From: Capitulum mitella
Taxonomy: Eukaryota; Arthropoda; Thecostraca; Pollicipedomorpha; Pollicipedidae
Length of the DNA: 64,000 nucleotides
Direction: 5' to 3'
NCBI GenBank assembly: GCA_030062745.1
Contig: CP099840.1
Coordinates: forward strand, 10,492,437 to 10,556,436
Below are positions 23,918 to 36,005 of the stretch, one piece after another. Every line of letters starts with the position of its first letter. The stretch's first letter is position 1. The notes beneath the pieces were generated by a model. That model did no database searches. It saw nothing but the letters and a program-made list of their open reading frames with translations, and was not told the DNA's origin. Made by a program: the position numbers and the translations under genes.

Positions 23918-25858
23918 CATGTTTACGTAACACACGCACAAGTCATCGGTTGCTACCTCACATAACCAAACCCCAGGATGCGACAGAATTCCTAACATTT
24001 CTTTGTTTATTTTTCTATCAGTAATTTGTTGTTGGCCTGGCAGTTGTGGGGACGTTAGTGTAACTGTTGCGTGAAAAGAAATAAATTGTCCCTTAACAGC
24101 AAACAGTTTAAGCGTTTGTTATAATTTTTTGCACTTAAACACGGCGATCAACCGTACACTGCTGGCGCCGCCACGTTGTAGACCCGGAGGGGCAAAAGTA
24201 AGGTCACCGGGGCGAACAACATTTTCGAATACTTCCCCTACATTGTCTTGATACCGCTTCGTCGAAAATTTTCCTTTGCCGTTGTGAAAACGGCTATGGG
24301 CGTTTCGGAACGGTGCACCATTTCAACGATTTTCGACTAGTCGTGATCTCAAGAACTCATAAAACTCATGATACACGTGCAAACAGTTCAGGAATCAAGA
24401 CTTGATTGACCTTTAAAAAGAACAACATATATACACTTATTCTTCTCAGTCGGTTTTTATCACGATTTTATCGTCAAATTAGGTCATGATATGACGCCCT
24501 GACGCAAAAAAACGCTTTTCGGGAAATCCACAAAATCTTAAGATCACATTAGAACCACCCGATGATGAAGAGGAGCACTTCTGAGGCTCGCTGTTTTTTT
24601 ATCAAACCCCATCGATTTCACTTTTGGGTAGGCTAAAATCATCAACCCCTGTTTTTGTTTCTCTTCTAACCGTTTCTGCTCACAACAACCTCACCTTTCC
24701 TGGTTCTGCTGGTGTGCTGCCAAATATGGGCCATGATAACGGCGCACTCATTGAAACTGCTTGTTTGATCGCAAGGATTGCCATTGCAACAATACGGTCG
24801 AAATATCTCATGTCTTTGTTTACGTGATGAAACGCAGACGAAGTAAACGTGATACACACGGGCGACAATGACCAGATCACGATTTTTTCCTCAGCAGGTC
24901 ATATAAAAGAGGGTCCAGTTCTTGCCCGGGTCGCAAGTGTAGTTTCCTTCAAAATGCTGACTGTGGATTCATTGTCAGTTACATTCTCTGATACTACCTT
25001 TTAAACTTTGTAAGAACCTTTTATTAAAATCCAATAGCATGCCGCGCCAGCTGACTTAAACAGCTTCCCACATAATTAGTTACCCGGACGGGCCTCGCAA
25101 CAGCAGCGATGGGGTTGTTTAGTTTCAGCTTCAGTTCATTCGCAATGTCGTTAATAGGTTTTCATTTTAATAAGAGATGAAGTGCATCGATAAAAATAAC
25201 ACCTTCTGTACGTTCAATAATAATGTCGTTACTAAACAATATCATCAAAACTAATTTACCTCGGCGTAAGCGTTTCAGGGGAAGCGACTTTATTAACATT
25301 TACCTCAGGATTCAACGATGAATACGTCAAAAATGTATCACTTTCTCTATCTTTTTTATCACTTCTTTATTTTTTATCACTTATCACTCATAATTCTGAG
25401 ACCAGCAAGCTTATTTAATGGCTTACAAAGCGTACAGAGGAAAAGCACCTTAGTGAAATTTAATAGGTGACACCCTCGTTGTGATGGAAGTACCCAAATG
25501 CGCGGAATTAGTAAGCCTGTGCCCTTATGCCGCTCAGCCAGACTTCCTCAAAATGCACCGTCTGAAAGCACCTTATGATTGTTAAAGCAATGGCCAGCCA
25601 CAGATCCAGAACGTTACAAATGGAGGAACCATATACCATATATCTCCCATATACCATTTATTTGGGCAGATCTACACAGCTGTAACTATTCCTTGTGCAC
25701 TTCGCAGGATCAGAACCCAAGGTAAAATACACTCACCCATGAGCCGACTAGGACAATTTAGTCATTTTTGTCATTTCAGTCATCTGTCAAGTAAAAAGCG
25801 TTCCAGAACGCAATGAAAACGTGGCACATGCATTTCGCGTATCTCAGCTGGTAGCGTA
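23918..25858. other. No gene recognised
   Basis: Only short open frames without recognisable domains. Nothing to report. Confidence 0.35.
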
Positions 25859-26801
25859 TTACAGTGTCGGTCCGCGATAACAGAACTGGCGTCTCCCAGC
25901 CTCCGTTCTGACTGATTGCAGGCGCAGATCGTCATCCTGGCGGGTGCTCCTAACTTGTGCCGCGCAGTTCATTTGGAAAGTGGAGGAAATGGACACTGGG
26001 ACCTTATGCAAACGGATTTTGTGGAGTAGGGCGAACGTGCGATATTTCAAAAGACCCCTCGCTTCCAACCATCCAAATGCTGCCCGAACATCCACTGAAC
26101 GACTAAATTTCATTCTCCCAGATATGACTCTAGCGGCAAAATTTAAAACCTTTTGGATCTCGGCAAAATTCTTGCGGGTGCCGTTGCCATACACTGGGAC
26201 GCAGCAGCGGACGCGGAACAGTGCCAGGGCCGTTATGATGGTCGGGAGGATCTCGTCCTGGAAGATAATGACGAATATGCGACAAGCCAATGAGGGTCCA
26301 CATGCATTTGCGCATAATTTCTTGCACATGGGCGTTCCATGATTGGTGGCGATCAAAGATCACCCCTAGATTTTTGGCTTCGGAGACGGGTTGTATAGCA
26401 TGCTCGCGAAATTTCACGGCGAGTGATGTTATGTTCCGCAAATTCTGTCTGCTGCCGAAAGCAATCAGTTGTGTTTTGCCAGGGTTAACGTTCAGAGAAT
26501 TTGCGAGGAACCAAATGTCGGGAGAGAAGAATGCCTGTTCCTTGTCCTGCTGAGATCTGACGGTTATGTTGCCGCAGACCATGACCTGGGTATCATCTGC
26601 GCATTGCGTGACGTTTGCGCCCGGCACGAACAGGTGAGGCCGTTGGAAAACACAGTATAAAAAAGTGGACTTAGCGCCAAATCTTGGAGAACGTCCATTT
26701 CTTTTAGGAAGCGCGGTAGATATCTGCCTGCGGCCAGAAGCGTCTGTGAAACTGACGCTCTGCACGTAGTTTTGCGGGTACGCCTCAGGACACGGTGTCA
26801 A
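25859..26801 (-). pseudogene. LINE reverse-transcriptase fragment (CR1/jockey-like)
   Basis: The minus-strand frame ending at 26130 contains 'CADDTQVMVCG', a changed version of the YADD catalytic box (Tyr to Cys, both Asp kept). 'LGVIFDRHQSWNAHV' of the thumb follows. The frame then shifts, and the overlapping frame 25859-26356 continues with 'VYGNGTRKNFAEIQKVLNFAARVISGR', typical of the C-terminal part of CR1/jockey-type ORF2. The endonuclease and the front half of RT are absent. There is at least one frameshift. This is a 5'-truncated, dead copy, clearly different from the LINE at 45-51 kb. Confidence 0.75.
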
Positions 26802-27370
26802 AAATGGACCAGGAGGGCACGGAGTCTCGTAAGTTCAAAGTCGTCCATGAAATGGGGGTGAACTGTTTCCCAAAATCTGTCAGAAGACGAAAAACGAGAC
26901 ACGCATCGCGCGTCCTGTCTCCTCTCTCACCCCTCCCCCCTCCCCCGCCCCCTGGGACTGTGTCATACTCAATCCGTATTCAATGAGGCATGTGGTCTAG
27001 GTAGAATCAAGATCAAATTGTCCTCTTAGATTTGCATGGAAAGAATATGACCCGTAAAATCGTTGCTATGGACCACCTGCCGATTCGTTATGGAGACATT
27101 GGACGCCTTCTGTCACACAGTGTTAACGATCCAGTCTCGTACTATTAAAAACTGCTCGTATCCACGTTGCTTTCGAAAACTGTACGTGTGGAACATAGCA
27201 CAGAGTAGTGCACAGAACACAGCACAGGGAGGGGTTGCAGCCCTTTTGGTCGCTCTGATATTCTGCACGGCTTAGTGTTATTTTTATTTTTATTTGTTTT
27301 GGCTTGATTTTGTTTTGTTTGTTTTGTTTGATTTGTGATTTGGACATTTCTTTTTCAGTCTACAACTTCC
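26802..27370. other. Low-complexity stretches, no gene
   Basis: There is a pyrimidine-rich run at about 26922-26952 and a T/G-rich run at about 27275-27340. No gene is supported. Confidence 0.5.
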
Positions 27371-27899
27371 ATGATGGCGCTTGCCGGCGCTTTCTATTGC
27401 TATGCCTCGCGGGAGTAGCCCGGGAAGCATATGATTTCCTGACCCCGACTCTGCGGTCCTCTTACAATCCGCCGTATCCGATCTACCCAACTTTTTCGCC
27501 AAACCCAACGCTACTGACGCCCATGGCAGGCTCCGTGCGCTCAGATTTGATCCCCGGGAACCTCAAGATGCATTAAATTTTGAAAACTCGTCCACGGGGC
27601 TTTCCCGGTTAGTGGCAGTGACATTGTGCTCTTCAGCTGCTTCCTGTCAACCCTGCCTGAACTGAAGGGTATCAGGTAAATATTGTGCCTGAGGGAGTGA
27701 CCGAGTGACCACACTCGTGGGCGCAGTTGCCTGGACCCGCAACGTCGTGACATGTGAAGACTCCGGTCGGGTGCGGTGCGTCAGACATCGTCTGTCGGGC
27801 CGTCAGTGTCGAACAAAATCATGGTATCCGTTGACCAAATGGAACGGCGTATGATGCCGTCTGGCCCCACCCAATCGGACTGAGTCGAGTCCGAGCGTG

Positions 27900-30130
27900 A
27901 TGAGGCGACAGGCTCATCGGCTCGCAGGGCACGGTGTCCGGACAGCCGAGCGGCCGGCGTCCTTCCCAGGTTCGGTCCTGCTTCGGGTGCGGCAGCCGCG
28001 CACATCTGGTCGCCGAGGGCCGTCACTGCAATAGCGTTTGCTTCCCGTGTAGGGAAGGGTAGTATTTTATAAGCGAGTCGCATGGCTGAACCGGGAAATG
28101 TACAAGGGGATCCCGCGCCAGAGGGCGGAGGATGGAGTCCTAGCAGCTGGGTGCGGCGTCGAAGGAGTCAGCCGCCATACCCCCCACTGAGGCGACAACA
28201 GGTGCGCCGCTCCTAATGCCCGACAGTATCCGCTCAACGACAACTTCGCCTTCACAACAGATATTCCAGAAACGTCATGTACCTGTTGGCTGGATACTGG
28301 GTCCGCCATAAGTGTGATTCACAGGGCTGTACTGGATGTCGTGCCACATGCGTAGGTGCACCTGACCGCTACTCGTGCCAAGATGGCTACTCAGGATCCA
28401 TCGCCCTTGTTAGTCAGAGTTACTGTCCATTTCCAAGTAGGTGGGCAGAGGCAAATGGTGTCCCCGTATGTGCCTAACCTTGCCGACGTGTCCTGTCTGC
28501 TTGGCCTCGGTTTTCTCAAGGCGGTACCGTGCGTCATTGACCTTACGCGTAAACCACTGGCGTTAGCCTCAAGTGCTTGTGTGCGTACCGTGTCTGCTGA
28601 GATGACGTCGGTGGGTGGCGTTTTTGGGGCAGAGAGTTGTCGCTGGCGCCCGGGTCGGAGATAATCATCACCGAGTTTGCCCACAATTTCCATTATCGTG
28701 GATCGGCTGTGGTGGAGCCGTCCCTCGTGCGGCCGGGGATTGAGGTAGTTACGGTTGTTTGGCTTCATCGGCTGTTCGAAACATCATAACGGAGCACGTC
28801 ACTATTCCTAAACATTCACAGGTGACACACTTGAGGGACGTCTCGTTAAACATCCTCTTCTATATTCGACAGGGGAGTCAGACTCTGTGGATATCGAGGG
28901 ATAATGGATTTGACAGACTCTCATTCGACAGACTCGCAGCACCAGGCGTTGTACGCTGAGACAAACGCGACCTCCCATGAGACAAATGCGATCTCCCACG
29001 AGACAAACGCGGGCGATCGGCCGCCCGTGACGCAGAGCCCTCGACGCATCCACCGCACCTGGAGGAGGAGGTTCGGACACAGCCGGATGCCTTGTGAAAC
29101 GGAGCATTTTGGAGGAGGCAGACGGGAACTGGTCGTCGCCTATTTGTCTCGTGAAGACTAAGAGCGCCGAGTACCAAATTTACCCCGGCTTGCGAAAATC
29201 GAACTCCGTCACAAACCGTCTAACTTACCTAATTCCCCGCACTGACGATTCTTCAGACGTGCTGGCAGGTTCGTCCCTGTTCTGTGTGCTCGACATGAAT
29301 TTTGCCTGCCACCAGATTTCAACTAACTCTGCTGACAGACATAAGCCGATAGTCGCGAAACCTTCCGGCAGTCTCCGCTGCACCAAGGTTTGTTTCGGAA
29401 TGAACTCCGCGCCGTTTACCTGTGCCGAGTAGCAGAAAGTTGTTCTTGGTGACCTCGAGCCAAAACCCTGTGTCAACCACTATGACGACATCATCGTCCA
29501 TGGAAAAACCTCAGAAGCGTTTGCAGGGCTACATGCGGTGCTGTCGCGTCTCCGGACCGCGAGACTGAGATTGAAGTTAAAAAATGTTAATTCTTTCGAG
29601 AGAAGGCAAAGTTCTTGGGCCGCTTTGTGTCCATGATGATTTGGCTGCCGACCCTGCAAAGGCCGAGAAGGTTCGGGCTTGGGTGGAACTCTGAACAGCC
29701 AAAGATCTGTTCAGTTTCTTGGGTTTAGCGTCGTATTTTTAAAAGTACGGAAAGAATATTGCCGAAAACTGCAGCCCATTTTTCAGTCTAACCTTCTGAA
29801 CAGAAGACCACATCATCTATGCTGTCATCCTGCAGCACTGCAGAAAGTCTTGGCCTGCCGGCGGTAAGCGATGCGTTGTCCACGCTTCGGATACGTTCAG
29901 CTATGAGCTTTGTATTCGCGGCGTAAACGTTTCCGCAGACAGGCGCCATAGATATAAACTCAGTTCTGAGGTACTATGTTTGTCCGCTGCATGATGCCAT
30001 GACGGCCACGGCAGCCTCCGGGTCCACCCTGCCGTACGCCACTAGATATTTTGAGGTCATAATGGACGGTATCGGCAGCAGATGTGCAAGACAGCCACAC
30101 CTCCATCTAGAAGACTGGCAAAGATTGTAA
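27900..30130 (+). mobile_element. Ty3/gypsy-type LTR retrotransposon fossil, partial
   Basis: Pieces of a pol region follow each other in family order: a protease-like part near 28290-28330, reverse-transcriptase parts at about 29150-29580, and connection/RNase H-like parts at about 29690-29950. No gag part or integrase was recognised, and I found no convincing LTR pair, so the limits are approximate. The copy is broken in more than five places and looks old. Confidence 0.6.
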
Positions 30131-30159
30131 ATCTCCTCAGCTTTTCGAACATGTCAAGT

Positions 30160-31195
30160 GTGATCATTTTCGCGCCAGGAACTGTGGTCTAAAAAGGAAC
30201 AATTTCAGACTGCATGTAACGTGCGCCGTCCACCTCGCTTTATGACAGGCGCCGGGCTTTCGAAATTTTGACTTCTTGTTCCGATCGAGGCCATCCGTCG
30301 TGCCACCGAGAGCGAGAATGGCGAACAGAGCGCACTCTTTGTAGTATGCCCTGAGATCGGATGAGTGTGTCTGCGTGGTTCGCTTTAGAACTTCTAGAAC
30401 TGTTTCTTTCCTTCCTTTCGACATCTCTTCGTGTAGCATCAGCTGTTCGTAGTCACTTTGGTTGACATCTTTCCAGATCGACTGGAATTTTCTGGAGAGT
30501 GCTGTGTGTGTTGTTTGGTTGTGACCAAACCGTTCTGTCCAGGCAGCTTTCGCCGAAAGTTGGTCTATATGGTGCCGGCATGGTAAGTACAGCAATGTCC
30601 TGTTGAGCTTTTGCTCCAGCTTTATGGCAGCACCCTTTTGCCATCCTGTGTTTAACTATGTCGTGTCAAACGAAATTGCCCGAAGTATTTTCTGGACTCC
30701 ACTCCTGAACACACTGGTACGTTTCAGCTGCCTGATCTTGTTTTTAGATACATTAAGATTTTTTTAGATTTAGATAGATTTCAGCTATCCACTTCTATCT
30801 CTTATCTTTCTGGCGGAAAGAATTCCTCCCTAGAAACATTCCTCAATATTGCCGGATATCATAACAGCCAGCCTGTCGCTCCTGTCATTCCAATCGTCCA
30901 AAATTTTCCCATCCAAATGGATAGAGGCTTCTGACGGCGGTGCGAAGTTTCTGTGTATGTCCTTTGCCTGTGTACAGCGGCCAGCTGATCGCTGCCGCTG
31001 CAGCGTCGACTTACTAACGTAAAACTGTTGGAAGACCCCCCCGCCAGCTTGGACAACGTAGGAAAATACGAGCATGGCGTCTCTGACCGATATCTTGCTC
31101 CTATCCATTGCCTCCACCATATCTTCTGAATCGTATTCTTTGGCAGTCGAACCGACACAGTGTCAGCTGTTGGTGATTGCGTTCTACTACAATCG

Positions 31196-31226
<31 letters not shown>

Positions 31227-31830
31227 AAACAACGAAGTTCGGACCATCTGAATGTTGGTTGCTGCTGCTACCTCTGAATCAATGGGCTTGACGTCCTCAT
31301 CACGTTCAGAGGTCACATCCATGCTTATCACTGCGGCGCTCCTACGTTTTGCCTGAACTAGTCGTCGGTAGCTGGTGTCTGGAGTACCTCTGTGCATGAA
31401 CAACTTCCCCATCTGGTCTCGAAGACACTGTAGGTCATCTCTCTCCTTATCCAAATTTCTCATTCCATCTAGTCGTTTATCTTGCTTCGCACTGACGGAT
31501 GACATATTGCACAAGGAATCCAACAAAAAGTCGAACTGTCTCCCCTTTGCCTTCGCCGAATAGTTTTTTTCTCAAAGTTCAAGTGACTTCCACTCGTTGC
31601 GGAGTTTCACCAGTTTCTCAGCAACTCTCTGGTGCCGTAATGTCGGAAGGGGGACCGCCTGATACGAACACATCTCATTCGCGACCTGGTCAGCAAAAGC
31701 TCCGATCGAATACGCACCATTTACGAAGCATCGCCGAAGGCAATGCACATGTCTCAGACACTCACGTCCTGTGGGCAGCTGTATTCGGGGAGCACATCCA
31801 GCGGCCTCCCCACGAGGCACATATCTTGTT
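30160..31830 (-). pseudogene. Broken gene of an uncharacterised family, possibly transposase-like
   Basis: Consecutive minus-strand frames (31572-31820, 31101-31526, 30830-31120, 30164-30595) read like one protein interrupted by frame changes. Recognisable stretches are 'SIHLDGKIL', 'AISFDTT', 'LYLPCRHHI' and 'FRKPGACHKARW...CSLKLFLFR'. From memory they match a family of uncharacterised proteins present in many copies in invertebrate genomes. The Asp-containing HLDGK and SFDTT motifs followed by CRHH resemble an RNase H-like transposase core, but this is inference. A stop follows SFDTT, and a (TAC)n expansion encodes a Val run in the second frame. An alternative is a host gene with introns, which I consider less likely because the breaks lack good splice signals. 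Confidence 0.45.
31193..31226. repeat. (TAC)n microsatellite
   Basis: About 11 TAC units. On the minus strand they are read as GTA and would encode a run of Val inside the broken gene. Confidence 0.9.
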
Positions 31831-31834
31831 GAGG

Positions 31835-32768
31835 ACTGTCACTGGCAGCCCCGTTGGTCTCCCTTTTTTACAGGCGCTGCACAGCTCTTTTCTTGGCCGT
31901 GTTTCCGGCATGTTCACTGAACATAAAACTCTCTTCGAAGGAAACCAACGTTATAGAAATGAATCAGTGTTCAGATAAAACTTTGACAGACCAAACGAGA
32001 CACACCGCAGCTTTCTGCATCGCAGTTGCCGTTGATTGACGTAAACCTAGCCCATATATAGGGCTAACCTATGTATAGGGCCTTGAACCTCGCCTAGTTA
32101 TCTTGGAGGTACTTAAACAATGAGCATCTGGGGTTGCCATGGAAGAAAATGTAACGCTTGCACAAAGGCCGCCGAGATTGTTGTGTTCACAGTCTCCTGC
32201 CAGCGCTGACGAGCTCTCTACTCGAATGGTTATTCGCTGAAGGTAGCGATACGTTCGCGATTACATCGTGAGGTTATATCATAGCGTGCTATGGTCATGC
32301 GTTAGTCGTGAAAAGGGCAGATGGGTCACCGAATAAATTTAGATGTTTCCAGCGAACTTCTGATGCCTTGAAACAGCGGGTCATCGGAGGCGAATTAGCG
32401 AAAATGAATTACCCAGTTTGACTCGAACCAATATCCCCCTCAATCGTGCGTATACAGTAAAAACTCGAAATTTGATTGGGCACACTTCCCTTAACCTGGC
32501 ACCGCCTGGCGTGTTTTTGTACCCTCGACTGCCTGGGGATGTCAAAAAGGGCACCCCCGAGTTATCTCAGGATCTAACTGTCGCACCTGAACCGGTTTGC
32601 CATCAATCGATGGCCCTGAGTCTTGAGATTCACAAAATACTGTTAGCCCTGTTCACGTGACTGATGACGTCACAGGCCACATCAAAGGCATAAAACGGCG
32701 TCGGTAAAACTGACACCGGTCCATACATCATATCATCCGCAATACTGGTAGCAGAGCTTTCAACTGAA
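31835..32768. other. No gene recognised
   Basis: No supported gene or repeat, apart from a local duplication of 'cctatgtatagggc'-like words near 32050-32085. Confidence 0.35.
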
Positions 32769-34757
32769 CAATGGCGGCGGAAGAGCGGGGGCAGCGGGGG
32801 AGAAATGTCCCCATCCAAAGACATGGGGGGCAAGCATATATTTTTGCTCCCCAAAAATGGTCGCCTACCACGTACAAGGTTTTGGGAACCGAGTTTTCAA
32901 ATAAAAACTGGTTATGGCGCTAGGCGTTTCCGAATGTCATTGCTTCTACCGCTGCGCTGCTAAGTTCCTTGATCAATTCTGTACACGTCTGTTCAAATAG
33001 TTGATTGTGTTTCTTTAAGGATGATTCAAATGAAGGTGCATAAAAAGTTTACATGTTGCGTTTTGCGTGTTTTTGCCGATCGCGAAACAAACCAGCCCGT
33101 TTTGTTTGTAGATGAAAATGGCGTTGTTGGATGGTGCTGGGTATGAGGCACCCTAAATGTTAGGCGATTTCGGAATTTCAGAAACCTTTTCAAAAGCTGT
33201 GACTAGACAGAAATAGGCAGAGAAAGGTCGAGTGTGGTAGAGACCAGAGGACAGGCTCTGGACCAGGACAGAATCAGAACAAAATGGTTTCGTTGGTGAT
33301 TGGAAGTACTCGTACGCCTCCCTTTGCAGAAGTATGGTCAGGGAAGTCCCAGGGACCCCAGAACCCCCCCCCGTGAATTTTTGTGGCACACGAAGGGGCT
33401 CTTAGCATCTGTTGAAAGGGACTCCCATGGTTGGGAAAGGTAAACCCACTCTTCCAAAGGGCCCTCAGTCTTAAGGCAGACCCCTCTGGCAGGTAGTGGG
33501 GTGCTCCCTGAACGGGAAAGGTAAGTGGGCCCCCCGGCACGTATATACCTACTAAGAAGCATATGACAAGGCTTATAGTTTTTAAGGCATATGCATCATT
33601 TGCATTTATACCACATAAAGGCAAAAGGCGAAGACCGTAAAAAATGCTCCTCTGCAAAGGAGCCGCCAACCTGGAAATATCCTTTTGCCATGGGATGGTG
33701 CCGGAGTGCCGGGAAGGCAACCCAGTGACGTAACCTAAGCTAGGTGCCTTAGGGGTTTCATCATCCCAAGCAATAACATGTAAAATACATAAGATACTTG
33801 TATCTGATTTGACATGATATATTTTGAACATTCCTATAGAAAAGTGTAGACATGGATGCGCGCAAAGAGAATTTCTCGATGAGAGAAGGGCATCTGCGTC
33901 TGACTGCAATCACACCCACACAAGTACTCGAAACCCGAACAGGGTAATATTTCACCTACCGCACTCCCCAGCTAGTTGCTGTGGAATGATACAAGCCTGC
34001 AGAGAATGTCACCGTACTACTGGTACGTCGCAACCATGTTCTGCAACTCCCGGGCCGCAGTTTATGCGTCCCTGGCTGGGAATAGCTATAAAAAGGCTGT
34101 ATTCTCAAGACATTCATTATACATTTTTATACGCCATGAAACCCGGATCAACCCAATGTAACGTCGAAATGTGGTAAGCTAGGTTTAAAGAAATTTGGCC
34201 ATGATCGTTATTTATGTGCAATTTCTGCATCGACATAACCATATTTTCCGATCTATGGCAGTTGTCATGCACTACTAAAGTTTATGTACCTGTGGGTCAG
34301 ACCCAGGGACAGGGTATATGGTCCTGGGCAAATCCCTGGACAACATAATCAAACTTGGCCGTCGCGCCGTAAACCACAAGTAACGTAAATGGCGCTAGGC
34401 GTATAATTAGCCTCTGCAATTTTCAGAGTGTTTGAGATGCTGGATGCACCGGCGGATAAAACAGAGACGGCTCGAAACCTCAAGCAGTGGAAGGCCGAAA
34501 AGCTGGGCCATTGGCCAGCTTCCCCTACAAACTAAAAATACTGTACCGGAAGATTGTGGGGAGTGCAATGATTCTTTGATCATCATCACCGTAATTTCGT
34601 CACATTTATTTCTTGTCATGTATGGTCTGGACCTAAAACAAAATGGCTGAAATCCGAAGAGAAATCGGAATTCATGGGTTATTTACGTTTCAAGGAATGG
34701 TATGGCTGGGTCCGCGAACGGTTTGCCCTCATTCCGAAATAGCTTCCGCCTTCCCTG
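32769..34757 (-). mobile_element. Non-autonomous hAT-type element, copy 2, uninterrupted
   Basis: It begins CAATGGCGGCGGAAGAGC and ends GCTTCCGCCTTCCCTG. It is flanked by CAACTGAA (32761-32768) and CAACTGGA (34758-34765), an 8-bp duplication matching at 7 of 8 bases. The 1989-bp interior aligns in inverted orientation with 1640-5327 minus that copy's two insertions, and so shows the pre-insertion state. No transposase frame. Ends and duplication fit the hAT superfamily. Confidence 0.78.
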
Positions 34758-34765
34758 CAACTGGA

Positions 34766-35760
34766 TATCGAACGATAGGCCACTATCTTGCGCATCACAA
34801 GCATGCCAAAAGTTTAAAAAGAAAACGGGTCAGCGTCATCCTAGGTCAGGTGAAATATTGGTCTCACATTACATGCCAAAGATCGATACTTACTGGCAGC
34901 GGTTTTGATCCATGTGACGAAAAGGACGGAAGTGAAGCCTTCTGATGATCAGTTTTGCATTACCTGCTTTTCATTTAGTTCAGGTTGGTCTGGGTCAGGT
35001 TCGATAAGGTTACATTACTCTTTCTAACAAAGAACGATGATTATTCGCTGGGACTCCTACATGCGTCAAGAACTGACCTGAAATGACATCTCGCGATAAT
35101 GAAAGTTACTCTGTCTGCTCATTGTCGTCAAGGCCAAACCAAGTCAGGACAGATAGCCATTTTTCTTGTTCTGACTAGGGACAACAATTGCTATCTGCTA
35201 TTACTGAACAATCTCCCACAATGCTGTATTTCATTTTGTTTTCACATCTGCCTGTGACGTGACTTGACATGACCTCGCCTAACATTTGGTGAACCTTGTT
35301 ATGAGGCGCATATAAAGTTGCTTGTCTGGCTCGAAAGATGGGGAAAGGCAGCGGCAACCGCTTCTGCCACCCACAATGCAAATCATTCCCACTGTCATCA
35401 TACATGTGACCTAGCATGACCTCTAACGTTGACGTGCCACGGTTGTATGGCCGTTTGGGGACCGTGTCCTGTGTAAATCCAAATAATCCACGCATTATAT
35501 TTGCGAAGATTATAAAAAAAAACGAGGCATGTTCGCGCCGTCGCCCGAAGAGGCAAAAACATGCATGAACGGTTCACTTATGACGTCACATTTCCATGAA
35601 CTGACCTAGCATAGGCATGGTTTTGATGTAAAAATATGTAAAAATGATTGATAAACAGGTACTGAAAGCCTGATTGGGCTGGCCGTAACGGTTCAAAAGT
35701 TGTTTACGAGAAACCGAGGAGCGCCGTATTTGACACTCCCCAACCGATGCCGGGTTAAGG
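34766..35760. other. No gene; scattered GGTCA/TGACC words
   Basis: Half-site-like words occur at about 34850, 34980-35000, 35075, 35140, 35260 and 35410. The sequence is otherwise unremarkable and may be a decayed dispersed repeat related to 12395-12620. Confidence 0.35.
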
Positions 35761-35786
35761 GTATCAGTCAACTGTGTTGTCTTTAT

Positions 35787-35875
35787 CTCCTTTATGATTC
35801 CCTATGATCATGAAGGGATCATGATCATATGATCATACGATCATATGATCACCTATCCTTTTTATGATCCCCTAA
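35787..35875. repeat. ATGATC-rich palindromic repeat
   Basis: Repeated ATGATC/GATCAT words (at least eight GATC-containing units) make a self-complementary stretch between two 'tttatgat(t/c)ccct' copies at 35792 and 35858. Confidence 0.8.
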
Positions 35876-35887
35876 CCGAGGGCGAGT

Positions 35888-35960
35888 TTGTGTGTGTGCA
35901 CGCGCGCATGCGCATGCGCGTGTGCGCATGTGTGTGTGTGTGTGCGTGCGTGCGTGTGCG
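35888..35960. repeat. Alternating purine-pyrimidine tract (GT/GC), Z-DNA-prone
   Basis: GTGTGTGTGCACGCGCGCATGCGC and following (GT)n/(GC)n sequence alternates purine and pyrimidine almost without fault for about 70 bases. A G-rich run follows to 35982. Such tracts favour left-handed DNA under supercoiling. Confidence 0.8.
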
Positions 35961-36005
35961 GGGGAGGGGGTTGCGGGGGGACAGTACACAAGTGAAACGC
36001 TACTA

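Noticed and set aside
25838-25905. tRNA-like D-arm ('tctcagctggtagcg') suggesting a tRNA or SINE head
   Set aside because: No cloverleaf and no B-box (GGTTCGA) at the right distance.
27060-27420. Possible LTR upstream of the Ty3/gypsy fossil
   Set aside because: No second copy of the sequence was found downstream, so an LTR pair is unsupported.
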